A DNA stretch of 64,000 nucleotides from CBDAPX01 sp965198725 (GCA_965198725.1 CBDAPX010000001.1:1116001-1180000); one strand, 5' to 3'; counted from the first letter of the stretch, positions 51,063 to 60,172 are shown. Made by a program: numbers and translations. Notes: a model not told the origin generated them from the letters alone.

Positions 51063-52102
51063 ATGGATGGGTCGGCGGACGCGCTGCGGTATCCTTGGCC
51101 TGAGCCTCCGGAACATGGCACGGCATTAGAAGTGGCAGAGGGCATCCTTTGGATGCGTCTGCCTCTGCCGATGCGATTGGATCACGTGAACGTCTATGCG
51201 TTGGACGACGGCGACAGCTGGACCATCATCGATACCGGATTTGCGTCCAAAAAAAGAAGGATATCTGGTCAGCGCTTTTGGCCGGACCTCTGGCCGGGAA
51301 ACCGGTCGGCCGGGTGATCGTGACCCATCACCATCCGGACCATGTGGGTCTTGCCGGCTGGTTTCAGACAGAACACGGCGCGACGCTTTGGACCACGCGG
51401 ACATCCTGGTTGTTCTCAAGGATGCTGTGCCTCGACGAGCAAGCAACCCTGCCACCCGAAACGTTGGAATTCTATCGCAGCGCGGGCATGGATCCAGAGA
51501 TTATGGCCCAACGGGCCAAGGACCGGCCCTTTAACTATGCCGATATCGTGGCCCCGATGCCGTTGGGCTATCGCCGGATCAAGCAGGATGATGTGCTCCG
51601 GATGGGCGGACGTGATTGGGATGTTCATATTGGCAACGGACATGCACCCGAACACGCAACCTTCTGGAGCCGGTCTGACGATATCGTCCTGTCCGGGGAT
51701 CAGATTCTGCCGTCGATCAGTCCGAACCTCGGCGTTTATGTAACCGAACCGATGGCCGATCCGGTGTCAGACTGGCTGGAAGCCTGTGAGCGGTTCTTAC
51801 CAATGGCGCGCCCGGGTCATCAGGTCTTTGGCGGCCTTAAGCTGCCCTTTACCGGATTGGCGTTTCGCCTTCAGCAGTTGATCGAAAACCACCACGGCGC
51901 CTTGGGTCGGTTGCTGACCCATCTCGACACGCCCAAAGCGGCGGCAGAGTGTTTCCCGCCACTGTTCAAGCGCACCATTGGTGAAGGTGAATACGGTCTG
52001 GCCTTGGTCGAGGCCATTGCGCATGTGAACCACCTGTATCTGGCAAACCAAGTCACGCGCACAAAACGCGACGATGGCGCGTGGGTCTATACCCGCCGCT
52101 AG
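51063..52102 (+). pseudogene. MBL-fold metallo-hydrolase, frameshifted
   Basis: A metallo-beta-lactamase-fold hydrolase in two reading frames. The first part (51063 to about 51250; VNVYALDDGDSWTIIDTGF) stays in one frame up to a run of seven A at 51249-51255. The rest is in another frame: AGPLAGKPVGRVIVTHHHPD with the HxHxDH zinc motif, LSGDQILPSISPNLGV, and GHQVFGGLKLPFTGL. One extra A in the run would restore SKKKKDIWSALLAGP, matching the usual family layout. This is a real frameshift, a slippage site, or a homopolymer read error. It lies 3 bases after the acyl-CoA dehydrogenase and ends with TAG. Confidence 0.83.
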
Positions 52103-52115
52103 GGATGCAATTGCG

Positions 52116-52598
52116 TTACCCCGGCAAAACCGTTCCCGTCGCGTATTCATAGGAACGCGCGACGATCGTTTTAACGGTCTCCAATTCCGCGTCATCGCGT
52201 GGCGAAAACACCATGACCAACCCCATGGGGTAATGTCCTTGGGTGACCAAATAATGGTTTTCTCCCCAACCGGCATCGATCACGCTTTGCGCGTCTTCAG
52301 CGCTGAGCTTGAGATGCATGCTGCCACTGTCGGGATGGGGATGAATATGGGCAAATTCGCGCCCGACCATAAAGGCATCGTGGTTACAGTTTGCGCAGTC
52401 GTGCAAGACCAGCGCACGCGCACCGGGCACGGAAATACGGCTGTGTTCGTTTGCAACACCCGGTAGATCAAAGCACCAGACATGCAGCTGGTCGACAATG
52501 CTGTCCGGGCCATGCTGAGTCAGTTGGGAATGCGGCAGGCGTGCCGTGGTTTCCGGTTTTGGGCCGCGTCTTTGCGGCAGTTTTAGGTTTCCGGTCAT
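52116..52598 (-). CDS. Luciferase-domain (DUF5519-like) protein
   Basis: A 160-residue protein resembling the 'luciferase domain' family also written DUF5519. Typical are REFAHIHPHPDSGSMHLKLS (an HxHP motif followed by the SLH/MHL segment) and VIDAGWGENHYLV. Despite the name, light emission is not implied for these proteins. An upstream cysteine pair in HDCANCNHDAF is not usual for that family. It is divergent from the LysR regulator with 84 bases between starts, so it may be regulated by it. Its biochemical role is unknown. Confidence 0.68.
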   Translation of the reverse strand: MTGNLKLPQRRGPKPETTARLPHSQLTQHGPDSIVDQLHVWCFDLPGVANEHSRISVPGARALVLHDCANCNHDAFMVGREFAHIHPHPDSGSMHLKLSAEDAQSVIDAGWGENHYLVTQGHYPMGLVMVFSPRDDAELETVKTIVARSYEYATGTVLPG

Positions 52599-52682
52599 GC
52601 CAAACCTCCATCACATTGATGGTTGGTTTTAAGATATGCTATCAGTGCAAGTAAATTGGCAGAGTATGCAAAGAAGCATTGC

Positions 52683-53573
52683 ATGAAAGCACAGATAGCC
52701 CAAAAGCTGGAGTGGAGCGACATCCCCTTCATATTGGCCGTCTGCAACGCTGGCAGCCTTGCCGGGGCCGCTCGGGTGCTCGGCGTCAATCATTCAACCG
52801 TTTTCCGTCGGGTCGAGAACGTCGAGGCTAAGCTGGGCGTGCGTTTGTTTGAACGACGCAGCCACGGGTATGTGATGACAGCCGCCGGAGAAGTGTTTTT
52901 CAAGCATGCCCGCGCTTTGAATGACGGTATGCACGAGATCGAGCTTGAGTTAAGCGGCCAAGATTTGCGGCTCGCTGGCGATCTGGTCGTCACCACGACA
53001 AATTCGCTTTTGCACTGTCTCTCCCCGGTTTTTGCAGCGTTCCAAAAGGCGCACCCGGCCGTCGAGATGCGCATTTTGACGGACCCGCGGGCCTTGGACC
53101 TGATGCAGCGCGAGGCTGACATTGCTCTGCGGCCCACCAAATCACCTCCAGACCGATGGGTGGGGCGAAAACTCTGCCCTGTCTCCTTCGCCACCTATGC
53201 TCGAACGGGCTATGTGGGCGACCCAATGCACTGGATCGTTCTGAACTCTGATTATGATCAATCGGCGATGAACCAGATCACCCGACGGGTGAAAGCCGCC
53301 GAGGCAACTGTGACCGTCGCCAACACGATGATGGGCGTATTTGATCTGGTCCGCGCGGGCTTGGGGGTCGCCGCAATGCCGTCCTATCTCGGCGAAAAGT
53401 GCCCCGATTTCAGCCGCGTTCATGATCCGGACCCTGCCGATACTTGGGACCTGTGGGTACTGGCCCATCCTGATGTGCGCCGCAGCGCGCGTGTGCATGC
53501 GTTCTTCGGCTTTGCCGCCGCCCACATTACAAAAGAAACGTTGAATTCCAGCGACGTCTATACCACCCGCTGA
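52683..53573 (+). CDS. LysR family transcriptional regulator
   Basis: A 296-residue LysR regulator. The N-terminal winged helix (about 10-70) has FILAVCNAGSLAGAARVLGV, then STVFRRVENVEAKLGVRLFERR. The C-terminal part is a substrate-binding effector domain (about 95-290). ATG 52683 puts the helix-turn-helix 10 residues in; the frame is open 20 codons upstream. The divergent luciferase-domain gene 84 bases away is the obvious candidate target, in the usual LysR arrangement. The effector is unknown. Confidence 0.92.
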   Translation: MKAQIAQKLEWSDIPFILAVCNAGSLAGAARVLGVNHSTVFRRVENVEAKLGVRLFERRSHGYVMTAAGEVFFKHARALNDGMHEIELELSGQDLRLAGDLVVTTTNSLLHCLSPVFAAFQKAHPAVEMRILTDPRALDLMQREADIALRPTKSPPDRWVGRKLCPVSFATYARTGYVGDPMHWIVLNSDYDQSAMNQITRRVKAAEATVTVANTMMGVFDLVRAGLGVAAMPSYLGEKCPDFSRVHDPDPADTWDLWVLAHPDVRRSARVHAFFGFAAAHITKETLNSSDVYTTR

Positions 53574-53649
53574 GCCTGCCCATGATTTCTACCCCTCCAC
53601 AGCGCGCCAAAAACGGATAGAGTTTCTGGACCAACCAGAAAGGGGTCTC

Positions 53650-54108
53650 ATGGATAACGCCATTCACACGACGGCAGACGCTGCTGAAAACGCTGCGATC
53701 CCGCAACGGCGCGAGGTGCATTGCGAGGATCAGACGGCTCCGTCGGAGACGCCCAAAAAGCTGCAAGAACCCGTGGAAAGCAAAAGCCCGGCAAAATGGG
53801 CCTATGAGCGGTTGATCCTCTACATCCACAATTTCGAAAAGCAGTTGGATAAGGACCAGGAGGTCGCGATGGGTTTCGCCGGGGGCGAGACGGGGGTCGT
53901 GCGAATCGAGGGCATGGGGTTTTATGATCCCGATATCATCACGTTTTATGGGACTGATACGAACGGCGCAAAAACGCAGCTTGTTCAGCATGTCAGCCAG
54001 TTGAACGTGATGCTGCGCGCCTTGCCGAAGCCCGAAAACCGCCCCGAACCGACGCGGATCGGGTTCCGGCTGGCCGCGGAAATCGAAGATGACGTGCAGG
54101 ACGTTTGA
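53650..54108 (+). CDS. Conserved hypothetical protein (DUF6173-like)
   Basis: A 152-residue soluble protein. After a ~50-residue low-complexity N-terminus, the conserved part reads SPAKWAYERLILYIHNFEKQ, then DQEVAMGFAGGETGVVRIEG and PDIITFYGTDTNGAKTQLVQ, ending PTRIGFRLA. I recall this pattern as DUF6173, a small family of unknown function; the name is from memory. It starts after AAGGGGT, 7 bases upstream. The neighbours (LysR and the cytochrome oxidase subunit IV gene) give no clear link. Confidence 0.65.
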   Translation: MDNAIHTTADAAENAAIPQRREVHCEDQTAPSETPKKLQEPVESKSPAKWAYERLILYIHNFEKQLDKDQEVAMGFAGGETGVVRIEGMGFYDPDIITFYGTDTNGAKTQLVQHVSQLNVMLRALPKPENRPEPTRIGFRLAAEIEDDVQDV

Positions 54109-54184
54109 CCTGCGCCCGATTGACGTCGTGACAGGAATTTGGAATTGGTCTATCGAGGCGTGAAACCGCGAATGGATAAAGACT

Positions 54185-54319
54185 ATGGATGATCACAAGC
54201 ACGGCGAAATGGACATTGAAGTCCAGGAAAAGACCTTTGAAGGGTTCATGGCGGCGACCACCTATTCGGTCATCGGCATTATCGTTCTGTTGGTCCTGAT
54301 GGCGATTTTCATCTCTTAA
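54185..54319 (+). CDS. aa3-type cytochrome c oxidase subunit IV
   Basis: A 44-residue single-helix protein. A short charged N-terminus (MDDHKHGEMDIEVQEKTFEG) and the family core FMAATTYSVIGI are followed by one transmembrane helix (IIVLLVLMAIFIS). This matches the small subunit IV of alphaproteobacterial aa3-type cytochrome c oxidases such as Paracoccus. In the complex it sits between subunits I and III; it is dispensable in Paracoccus. No other oxidase subunits are in the window, as is common for this gene. Confidence 0.85.
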   Translation: MDDHKHGEMDIEVQEKTFEGFMAATTYSVIGIIVLLVLMAIFIS

Positions 54320-54335
54320 ACACAGCGAGTCCGGC

Positions 54336-54956
54336 ATGATACGCGCAGCCCTAAGCCTAATTGTTCTGCTGGGTGTGCTTGCGGGCTGTGCCGGAAAGCA
54401 ACCTTTTGCCGATCAAAGCGAACTGGATGCGGTCCGCTATGTCGATAACAGCGAGTACTACGTCACGGTTTTGACCATGGTGTCGAACCGAAACGGGGCT
54501 GGCGCGCATTCAACTTTGATCATCAACGCCCAGGAACGCATTCTGTTTGACCCGGCTGGATCGTTTTACCGCGCCGGTGTTCCGGAACGAAACGATGTGC
54601 TTTTTGGGATCAGCCCGCGGGTCGAGTTCTTTTACAAAAGCGCACATGCCCGCGCATCGCACCATGTGGTCAGCCAAAAAATCCCGGTCTCGTTTGAAGC
54701 CGCACAGCGGGCCTATGCGACCGCATTGCAATATGGCGGCGTCGGCCCAGCTTTTTGCACCAGTGCGACGTCAGACATTGTGTCGAGCTTGCCCGGTTAC
54801 GAAGGCATCAGCCAAACAATGTTCCCGGCCAACCTGATGAAACAGCTGGAAGCCTATCCGAACGTCGAGATTGACAAATATTACGAAGACGACAATCCGG
54901 ACCTCGATGCCGCACTGCGCCAGGCGCAGCAAGAGGCATTGCAATCTGGCGGCTGA
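54336..54956 (+). CDS. Lipoprotein of unknown function
   Basis: A 206-residue lipoprotein. The signal peptide ends in a lipobox, LIVLLGVLAGC, so the mature N-terminus is a lipidated Cys near residue 18. The following domain has VSNRNGAGAHSTLIINAQER, ILFDPAGSFYRAGVPERNDVLFG and GGVGPAFCTSATSDIVSSLP. The HS and FC residues in such a pattern recall NlpC/P60-like cysteine enzymes with an H-x-C arrangement in permuted order, but I cannot assign a catalytic site. The start lies 16 bases after the oxidase subunit gene. Confidence 0.72.
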   Translation: MIRAALSLIVLLGVLAGCAGKQPFADQSELDAVRYVDNSEYYVTVLTMVSNRNGAGAHSTLIINAQERILFDPAGSFYRAGVPERNDVLFGISPRVEFFYKSAHARASHHVVSQKIPVSFEAAQRAYATALQYGGVGPAFCTSATSDIVSSLPGYEGISQTMFPANLMKQLEAYPNVEIDKYYEDDNPDLDAALRQAQQEALQSGG

Positions 54957-54976
54957 GCAAGGCGCGCCGCCCTTCG

Positions 54977-55315
54977 TCAGCCACCCAGAAGATACAGCAT
55001 CGCAAACAAAGTGGCTGCACCGGTAAAAATGGCCAAAATGACGTTCTTGCTGAGATAGGCAACCGCCCCGGTGGTTAGGAACGCGAAAATCCGTGCCGGG
55101 TCAGGGGATCCTCCGGTCGCCTGAGGCCAAACGACCAACGGGATGACAAGCGCTGGCAGGATCGCAACCGCCGTATAGCGTAGGTGCCGTAACAGCCATT
55201 CCGGCATTGGGCGGCTGCCGACGAAGCCGATAAAAACGAAGCGCAGCACGAAACTGCCAATCGCCAAACCCGCGATCACGATCCAAATGGTGCTTTGGTC
55301 TTGTGTCAGCGTCAT
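54977..55315 (-). CDS. azlD: AzlD family branched-chain amino-acid exporter subunit
   Basis: A 112-residue membrane protein with four hydrophobic segments. It has the family features AIGSFVLRFVFIGFVGSRPM (near 18-35), WLLRHLRYTAVAILPALVIP and a last helix ending AMLYLLGG. AzlC and AzlD act as a pair exporting branched-chain amino acids or analogues. It overlaps azlC by ATGA on the same strand, so both are made from one mRNA in equal order. Confidence 0.9.
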   Translation of the reverse strand: MTLTQDQSTIWIVIAGLAIGSFVLRFVFIGFVGSRPMPEWLLRHLRYTAVAILPALVIPLVVWPQATGGSPDPARIFAFLTTGAVAYLSKNVILAIFTGAATLFAMLYLLGG

Positions 55316-56028
55316 TGTTGGACCCCACGCCGTGTCATGCGTCGCTCGGTCTCGGCCCCGGCCAGCATACCTGCAACACCCGCAACGATCAGCCCGAGGT
55401 TATAGGGCAACGCTGCCGCCGGCAGCGCGACAGCACAGGCGACAAAGGCGGCGACCAGATGCGCGGGCGTCCGCAGCATTGGCCCGACCATCGCGGTAAA
55501 GGCCAATGGCAGGATGAATTCTAACGCCCAGGTGTCTGGTATCTGCGCCCCCAAAACCGCCCCAAGGAACGTCACCACGTACCAAAGCGGCGCGATGAGC
55601 GCGCAGGTGCCAGTGAAATACGCCATGCGCTGAGGCAGGGTCAGTGTCGTATCCTGTTCGAATTTCACAATCGACAGGGCATAGGATTGGTCGACCGTAA
55701 AGTAAGCCGCAAACACCCTTTGCCACAGAGGCGCGCCGCCCAGGTAAGGGGTGAGCGATGCGGAATACATCGCCACGCGCAAATTCACGGCAAGCGCGGA
55801 GATTAAGACAATCACCGTTGGCGCGTTTTCCTGCATCAATTGCAAGGCTGTGAACTGGGCCGCCCCGGCAAAAACGGTAAGGGAAAAGGCCATGACCTGT
55901 GTCAGGTTCAAACCTGCTTCGGCCCCCAGCACACCAAACAGCATCCCGAACGGACCCGCCACAAAGACAAATGGCGTGCTGTCGAGGACCCCTCGCCAAA
56001 AATATCTTTTGGGTGTGGAGGATGGCAC
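55312..56028 (-). CDS. azlC: AzlC family branched-chain amino-acid exporter subunit
   Basis: A 238-residue inner-membrane protein, partner of AzlD. It has the family N-terminal segment FWRGVLDSTPFVFVAGPFGM, then GAAQFTALQLMQENAPT in the second helix pair and LWQRVFAAYFTVDQSYAL. About six to seven helices are visible. It starts 55 bases from the divergent fdhD gene, so they share a compact promoter region. The substrate is probably branched-chain amino acids or azaleucine-like compounds, from family knowledge. Confidence 0.9.
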   Translation of the reverse strand: MPSSTPKRYFWRGVLDSTPFVFVAGPFGMLFGVLGAEAGLNLTQVMAFSLTVFAGAAQFTALQLMQENAPTVIVLISALAVNLRVAMYSASLTPYLGGAPLWQRVFAAYFTVDQSYALSIVKFEQDTTLTLPQRMAYFTGTCALIAPLWYVVTFLGAVLGAQIPDTWALEFILPLAFTAMVGPMLRTPAHLVAAFVACAVALPAAALPYNLGLIVAGVAGMLAGAETERRMTRRGVQQ

Positions 56029-56083
56029 CGGAAGCTCCTAGATTGCTCAGACGCGACTTACGCATGAACCGAGGGGGATTGGA

Positions 56084-56968
56084 ATGGCCAAAGCCAGCGA
56101 AACCGGCGATTTTCTGATCGCCCCGGACCCCGCCGCGCCGGGGCTGACACGGGCCGTTACGGGTGTGGATCACACCGGTGCAGCGGCAGAGATTGCCGTG
56201 GTTGAAGAACGCCCGCTCACGATCTTTTTAAACAGCCAAGAGATTGTGACAGCCATGACCATTGGCGATTACCCCGATTACCTCGCGCTTGGCTTTTTGC
56301 GTAACCAAGGCATGTTGCAGCCGGACGATGACATAACCGGTGTCGATTATGATGAAGAGCTGGAGACCGTCATCGTGCGCACAACGCGACAAACCCTTTA
56401 TGAAGACAAGCTAAAGAAAAAGACCCGAACCAGCGGCTGCGCCGTTGGCACCGTCTTTGGCGATATGATGGAGGGGTTGGAGGGCGTACAATTGCCCGCC
56501 GTTTCTGTCCGGACCTCTTGGCTGTACGCGCTTGCGGCAAGGATCAACCGGACCCCGTCTCTCTATCTTGAGGCGGGCGCAATACATGGCACTGTGCTGT
56601 GTCATCAGGACCAACCGCTGGTCTATATGGAAGACGTCGGTCGGCATAATGCCGTTGATAAAATCGCAGGTTGGATGCTGTCGCAAAATGTCGATGCTGC
56701 GGACAAAATCCTCTACACAACCGGGCGTCTGACGTCTGAGATGGTGATCAAAACCGCGATGATGGGCATCCCGGTTCTTGCCTCTCGGTCGGGGTTCACG
56801 GCTTGGGGCGTCGAAATCGCGCGGGAAGTCGGACTGACCCTGATCGGGCGTATGCGCGGGCAACGGTTCATGTGCCTTTCGGGCGATGACCGTCTGATCC
56901 GAGATGTGGACCCGGCCTCGGTTGCGTCCGAGGATCGCAAACACCGCAGAAAGAGTGCTGCCGAATGA
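56084..56968 (+). CDS. fdhD: Formate dehydrogenase accessory protein FdhD, CxxC altered
   Basis: A 294-residue FdhD, which passes sulfur from IscS to the molybdenum cofactor of formate dehydrogenase. Family regions are EERPLTIFLNSQEIVTAMTI near 42-60, DYLALGFLRNQG, and the C-terminal YMEDVGRHNAVDKIAG plus SRSGFTAWGVEIAREVGLTL. The E. coli Cys-x-x-Cys sulfur-relay loop reads GCAVGT here: C119 is kept but the second Cys is G122. It is first in the operon fdhD-mobA-mobB-moeA (overlaps of 4 bases). No formate dehydrogenase genes are in the window. Confidence 0.93.
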   Translation: MAKASETGDFLIAPDPAAPGLTRAVTGVDHTGAAAEIAVVEERPLTIFLNSQEIVTAMTIGDYPDYLALGFLRNQGMLQPDDDITGVDYDEELETVIVRTTRQTLYEDKLKKKTRTSGCAVGTVFGDMMEGLEGVQLPAVSVRTSWLYALAARINRTPSLYLEAGAIHGTVLCHQDQPLVYMEDVGRHNAVDKIAGWMLSQNVDAADKILYTTGRLTSEMVIKTAMMGIPVLASRSGFTAWGVEIAREVGLTLIGRMRGQRFMCLSGDDRLIRDVDPASVASEDRKHRRKSAAE

Positions 56969-57561
56969 ACTATCCACTGGGCGTCATTCTGGCGGGCGGA
57001 CAAGCACGGCGTATGGGCGGCGGCGACAAGGGTATGCTGATGCTGGGGGGGCAAACACTGTTGTCCCGCGTGATTGACCGGCTGGAACCTCAGGTGGGCG
57101 GGCTTGCTCTGAATGCCAATGGCGATGCCGCGCGGTTTTCTGAATTCGGCCTGCCGGTGATATCGGACAGTATTGCGGATTACCCCGGGCCTTTGGCGGG
57201 CGTTTTGGCAGGGCTTGATTGGGCGGCGGCGATGGGAGCCGATCACATTGTGACTGCGGCGGCAGATACGCCGTTTTTCCCGCGCGACTTGGCCCACCGT
57301 CTGATCCGCGCAGCCGCCCGCGCCAACACACCGATTGCATTGGCCGGAACGCAAGAGGGCGGCAAATCTACACGCCATCCGACATTTGGCCTCTGGCCTG
57401 TTGCGCTGCGTCATGATCTGCGTTCGGCCCTTAACGGGGGGCTGCGCAAAGTCGTCATGTGGACCGATGCGCATGGCGCGGCCACGACTGCGTTCGACGA
57501 TAATGCGTTTTTCAACATCAACACGCCCGAAGACCTCGCGCGAGCTGAGGATATGCTGTGA
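56965..57561 (+). CDS. mobA: Molybdenum cofactor guanylyltransferase MobA
   Basis: A 198-residue nucleotidyltransferase adding GMP to molybdopterin to make MGD. The N-terminal GTP-binding loop is ILAGGQARRMGGGDKGMLML (about 9-28). AADTPFFPRDL is the Mg-binding aspartate region, and NINTPEDLARAE is the C-terminal family segment. Size is normal. It overlaps fdhD and mobB by 4 bases each, so the MGD route to bis-MGD enzymes such as formate dehydrogenase is made as one unit. Confidence 0.94.
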   Translation: MNYPLGVILAGGQARRMGGGDKGMLMLGGQTLLSRVIDRLEPQVGGLALNANGDAARFSEFGLPVISDSIADYPGPLAGVLAGLDWAAAMGADHIVTAAADTPFFPRDLAHRLIRAAARANTPIALAGTQEGGKSTRHPTFGLWPVALRHDLRSALNGGLRKVVMWTDAHGAATTAFDDNAFFNINTPEDLARAEDML

Positions 57562-58049
57562 AAGTCTACGGAATCGTCGGATGGAAGAACGCTGGAAAAA
57601 CCGGGCTGATGGAGCGTCTGGTGACGGAAATAACCGGACGTGGTTTTCGGGTGTCGACCGTCAAGCACGCGCACCACACCTTTGACGTCGACCATCCCGG
57701 CAAGGACAGCCACCGGCACAGGATGGCCGGCGCCACTGAGGTGTTGTTGTCGTCGCGCAACCGTTTCGCCCTGATGCATGAATTGCGGGACAGCGAAGAA
57801 CCGACCCTCGAATACCTGCTGTCGAAAATCTCGCCCGTGGATTTGGTTTTGATCGAAGGGTACAAACGGGACAAGCACCTCAAGGTAGAGGCGCATCGCG
57901 CCGAAACCGGTAACCCCTTGATTGCGCCGAATGACCCCACGGTCCGCGCGGTGGCCAGCGATGTCCCTCTGGACCTGGATCGTCCTGTTTTTGATCTGAA
58001 CGATGCGCCTGCCATTGCCGATTTCATTCTGGCGGAAGTTGGGCTGTGA
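57558..58049 (+). CDS. mobB: Molybdopterin-guanine dinucleotide biosynthesis protein MobB
   Basis: A 163-residue P-loop GTP-binding partner of MobA. Its N-terminal loop GWKNAGKTGLMERL (about 6-20) is the family Walker A form. HAHHTFDVDHPGKDSHRHRM and VDLVLIEGYKRDKHLKVEAHR hold the other conserved motifs. It aids MGD formation. It overlaps both neighbours by 4 bases in the operon. Confidence 0.93.
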   Translation: MKVYGIVGWKNAGKTGLMERLVTEITGRGFRVSTVKHAHHTFDVDHPGKDSHRHRMAGATEVLLSSRNRFALMHELRDSEEPTLEYLLSKISPVDLVLIEGYKRDKHLKVEAHRAETGNPLIAPNDPTVRAVASDVPLDLDRPVFDLNDAPAIADFILAEVGL

Positions 58050-60172
58050 CCGGTTTTGACACCTTCGCCATGGTCGATTGGTCGGGCGGAAATGATCAGG
58101 GCCCGCGTCCCAAAGCAGATGCGATTTGGATCGCCGTTGCCCGAAACGGACGGGTTGAACCCGCGCAGTATTTTCGCAACCGAACACTGGCCGAAGCATG
58201 GTTGGCGGACTTGATTGCAGATGAAACAGCGGCCCAACGCCGCTTGTGCATCGGTTTTGATTTTCCCTTTGGGTATCCGGCCGGATTTGCCGAAGCTGTG
58301 ACCGGCTCACCTGACCCGCTGGACCTGTGGGACTGGATCGCGGCCCGGATCGAGGATGCGCCGGACCGTAACAACCGCTTTGATCTGGCTGCGGAACTGA
58401 ACCTTGCGCTGGGCGATGGGGCCGGCCCGTTTTGGGGCAATGCATTGAAACGCGACATTGTCGGTCTGCCACGCCGCAAGGACAGCTACCGCAATCCGTT
58501 TGCCGAGCGACGCAAGGCCGAGCATATCGCCAAAGGTGCCTTTACCTGTTGGCAATTGGCCGGGGCGGGGGCCGTCGGCAGTCAGGTTTTGATGGGTCTG
58601 CCGGTCTTGTCCCGTCTGCGGGCGCGCTTCGCTGACGCGGTTGCGGTTTGGCCATTTCAGCCATTGGATCGGCCGGTTGCTTTTGTGGAAATCTGGCCTT
58701 CATTGATTGCCGACGCTGTGCGTCTGGAACTGGATGTGCGCGCAGGTGACGCCGTTATCAAGGACGCGGTTCAAGTTGAGCTGGTGGCCCGCGCATTGTC
58801 GCGCTGTCCCGCAGCAGAGCTGGCCGATTGGCTGGACGTTGAAGCCCCGGAAGAAGGCTGGATCCTCGGGCTTGGTCACGAAGCGCATTTTGCGGCACTG
58901 GCCGGGCAGTCCGATCTGAAACCACCGCCGCTTAGCAATGATTGTTTTGCGCTGCCTGCCGGTGTCGATTGGACCCCGGTCGAGGACGCCTTGGCGCATT
59001 TGCGGAACCGGCTGACACCGATCACCGGTGCAGAAACCGTTCCCTTGATGCAGGGGCTGGGCCGCATACTGGCATCAGATCACATTGCCCAGCGATCCAA
59101 CCCGCCGCATGCCAACGCCGCGGTCGACGGCTATGGCTTTGCCGGGCCCATGCCAGAAGGGGATCATATCCTGCCCCTTCTTGCGCATCGCGCAACGGCG
59201 GGGCCGAAGTTGAAAGATCCCGTGCCGCCCGGCCAAGCCGTTCGTATCCTGACAGGGGCGGCTTTGCCGGATGGGGTGGATACGGTTGTCTTGCAAGAAG
59301 ACGTGACCGTCGGCGACGGGATCATCGCATTTCGCGGCCCGATCAAGAAAGGCGCAAACGCCCGCGCCGCTGGCGAAGACATGCAGGCCGGGCAGGTTGT
59401 CTTGGAAAAGGGCCGGCGCGTAACCGCCCCCGATCTGGCGCTGGCGGCGGCCACGGGATTGTCAGATTTCACGGTCCACGCGCCGTTAAAGGTGGCCGTG
59501 TTGTCCACCGGGGACGAGTTGGTCGCTCCGGGAACACCAGCCGCGCCGGGACAAATCCATGACGCCAATCGCCCAATGCTGTTGGCACTGATTGATGAGA
59601 TGGGGTTTGAAGCGGTCGATCTTGGCCATGTGCCCGATGACCGAACCGCCCTCCGTGACCGCATCGACCTTGCAGCGTCACAGGCAGATGTTTTGTTGAC
59701 TTCTGGCGGAGCATCGGCGGGCGATGAGGACCATGTATCAGCCTTGTTGAATGAAGCGGGCGCGATGCAGCAATGGCGCATTGCCATGAAGCCGGGCCGC
59801 CCTCTTGCGCTGGGCTTGTGGAAAGGCATGCCCATTTTCGGTTTGCCGGGAAATCCGGTGGCGGCGTTTGTCTGCACCCTGATCTTTGCAGCCCCCGCCA
59901 TGCGCATGTTGGCCGGAATGGCGTGGAGCGTGCCGCAAGGCTTCACCATGCCCGCCGCCTTTACCAAACGCAAAAAACCGGGCCGTCGCGAATACCTGCG
60001 CGCCCGCATTCGCGATGGTCAGGTCGAGACATTTGCATCCGAAGGATCTGGGCGGATCAGCGGGCTGAGCTGGTCAACCGGGTTGGTCCAACTGGATGAA
60101 GCTGCCCTGACGATCGAGCCGGGGGACCCGGTGCAATTTGTGCCCTACCACTTCTACCTGTCGCCGCAGTGA
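58046..60172 (+). CDS. moeA: MoeA-type molybdotransferase with extra N-terminal domain
   Basis: A 708-residue fusion. The C-terminal ~400 residues (from about 308, WTPVEDALAHLRNRLTPITG) are MoeA, which inserts molybdate into adenylylated molybdopterin: NPPHANAAVDGYGF, LSTGDELVAPGTPA, LTSGGASAGDEDHV, KPGRPLALGLWKGMPIFGLP. The N-terminal ~300 residues are a separate domain starting FAMVDWSGGNDQGPRPKADA. It has CIGFDFPFGYPAGFAEAV, FVEIWPSLIAD and LGHEAHFAAL, and resembles RNase H-like DUF429-type proteins; its role is unknown to me. Normal MoeA is about 400 residues, so this is nearly double. It is the last gene of the operon. Confidence 0.9.
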   Translation: MTGFDTFAMVDWSGGNDQGPRPKADAIWIAVARNGRVEPAQYFRNRTLAEAWLADLIADETAAQRRLCIGFDFPFGYPAGFAEAVTGSPDPLDLWDWIAARIEDAPDRNNRFDLAAELNLALGDGAGPFWGNALKRDIVGLPRRKDSYRNPFAERRKAEHIAKGAFTCWQLAGAGAVGSQVLMGLPVLSRLRARFADAVAVWPFQPLDRPVAFVEIWPSLIADAVRLELDVRAGDAVIKDAVQVELVARALSRCPAAELADWLDVEAPEEGWILGLGHEAHFAALAGQSDLKPPPLSNDCFALPAGVDWTPVEDALAHLRNRLTPITGAETVPLMQGLGRILASDHIAQRSNPPHANAAVDGYGFAGPMPEGDHILPLLAHRATAGPKLKDPVPPGQAVRILTGAALPDGVDTVVLQEDVTVGDGIIAFRGPIKKGANARAAGEDMQAGQVVLEKGRRVTAPDLALAAATGLSDFTVHAPLKVAVLSTGDELVAPGTPAAPGQIHDANRPMLLALIDEMGFEAVDLGHVPDDRTALRDRIDLAASQADVLLTSGGASAGDEDHVSALLNEAGAMQQWRIAMKPGRPLALGLWKGMPIFGLPGNPVAAFVCTLIFAAPAMRMLAGMAWSVPQGFTMPAAFTKRKKPGRREYLRARIRDGQVETFASEGSGRISGLSWSTGLVQLDEAALTIEPGDPVQFVPYHFYLSPQ

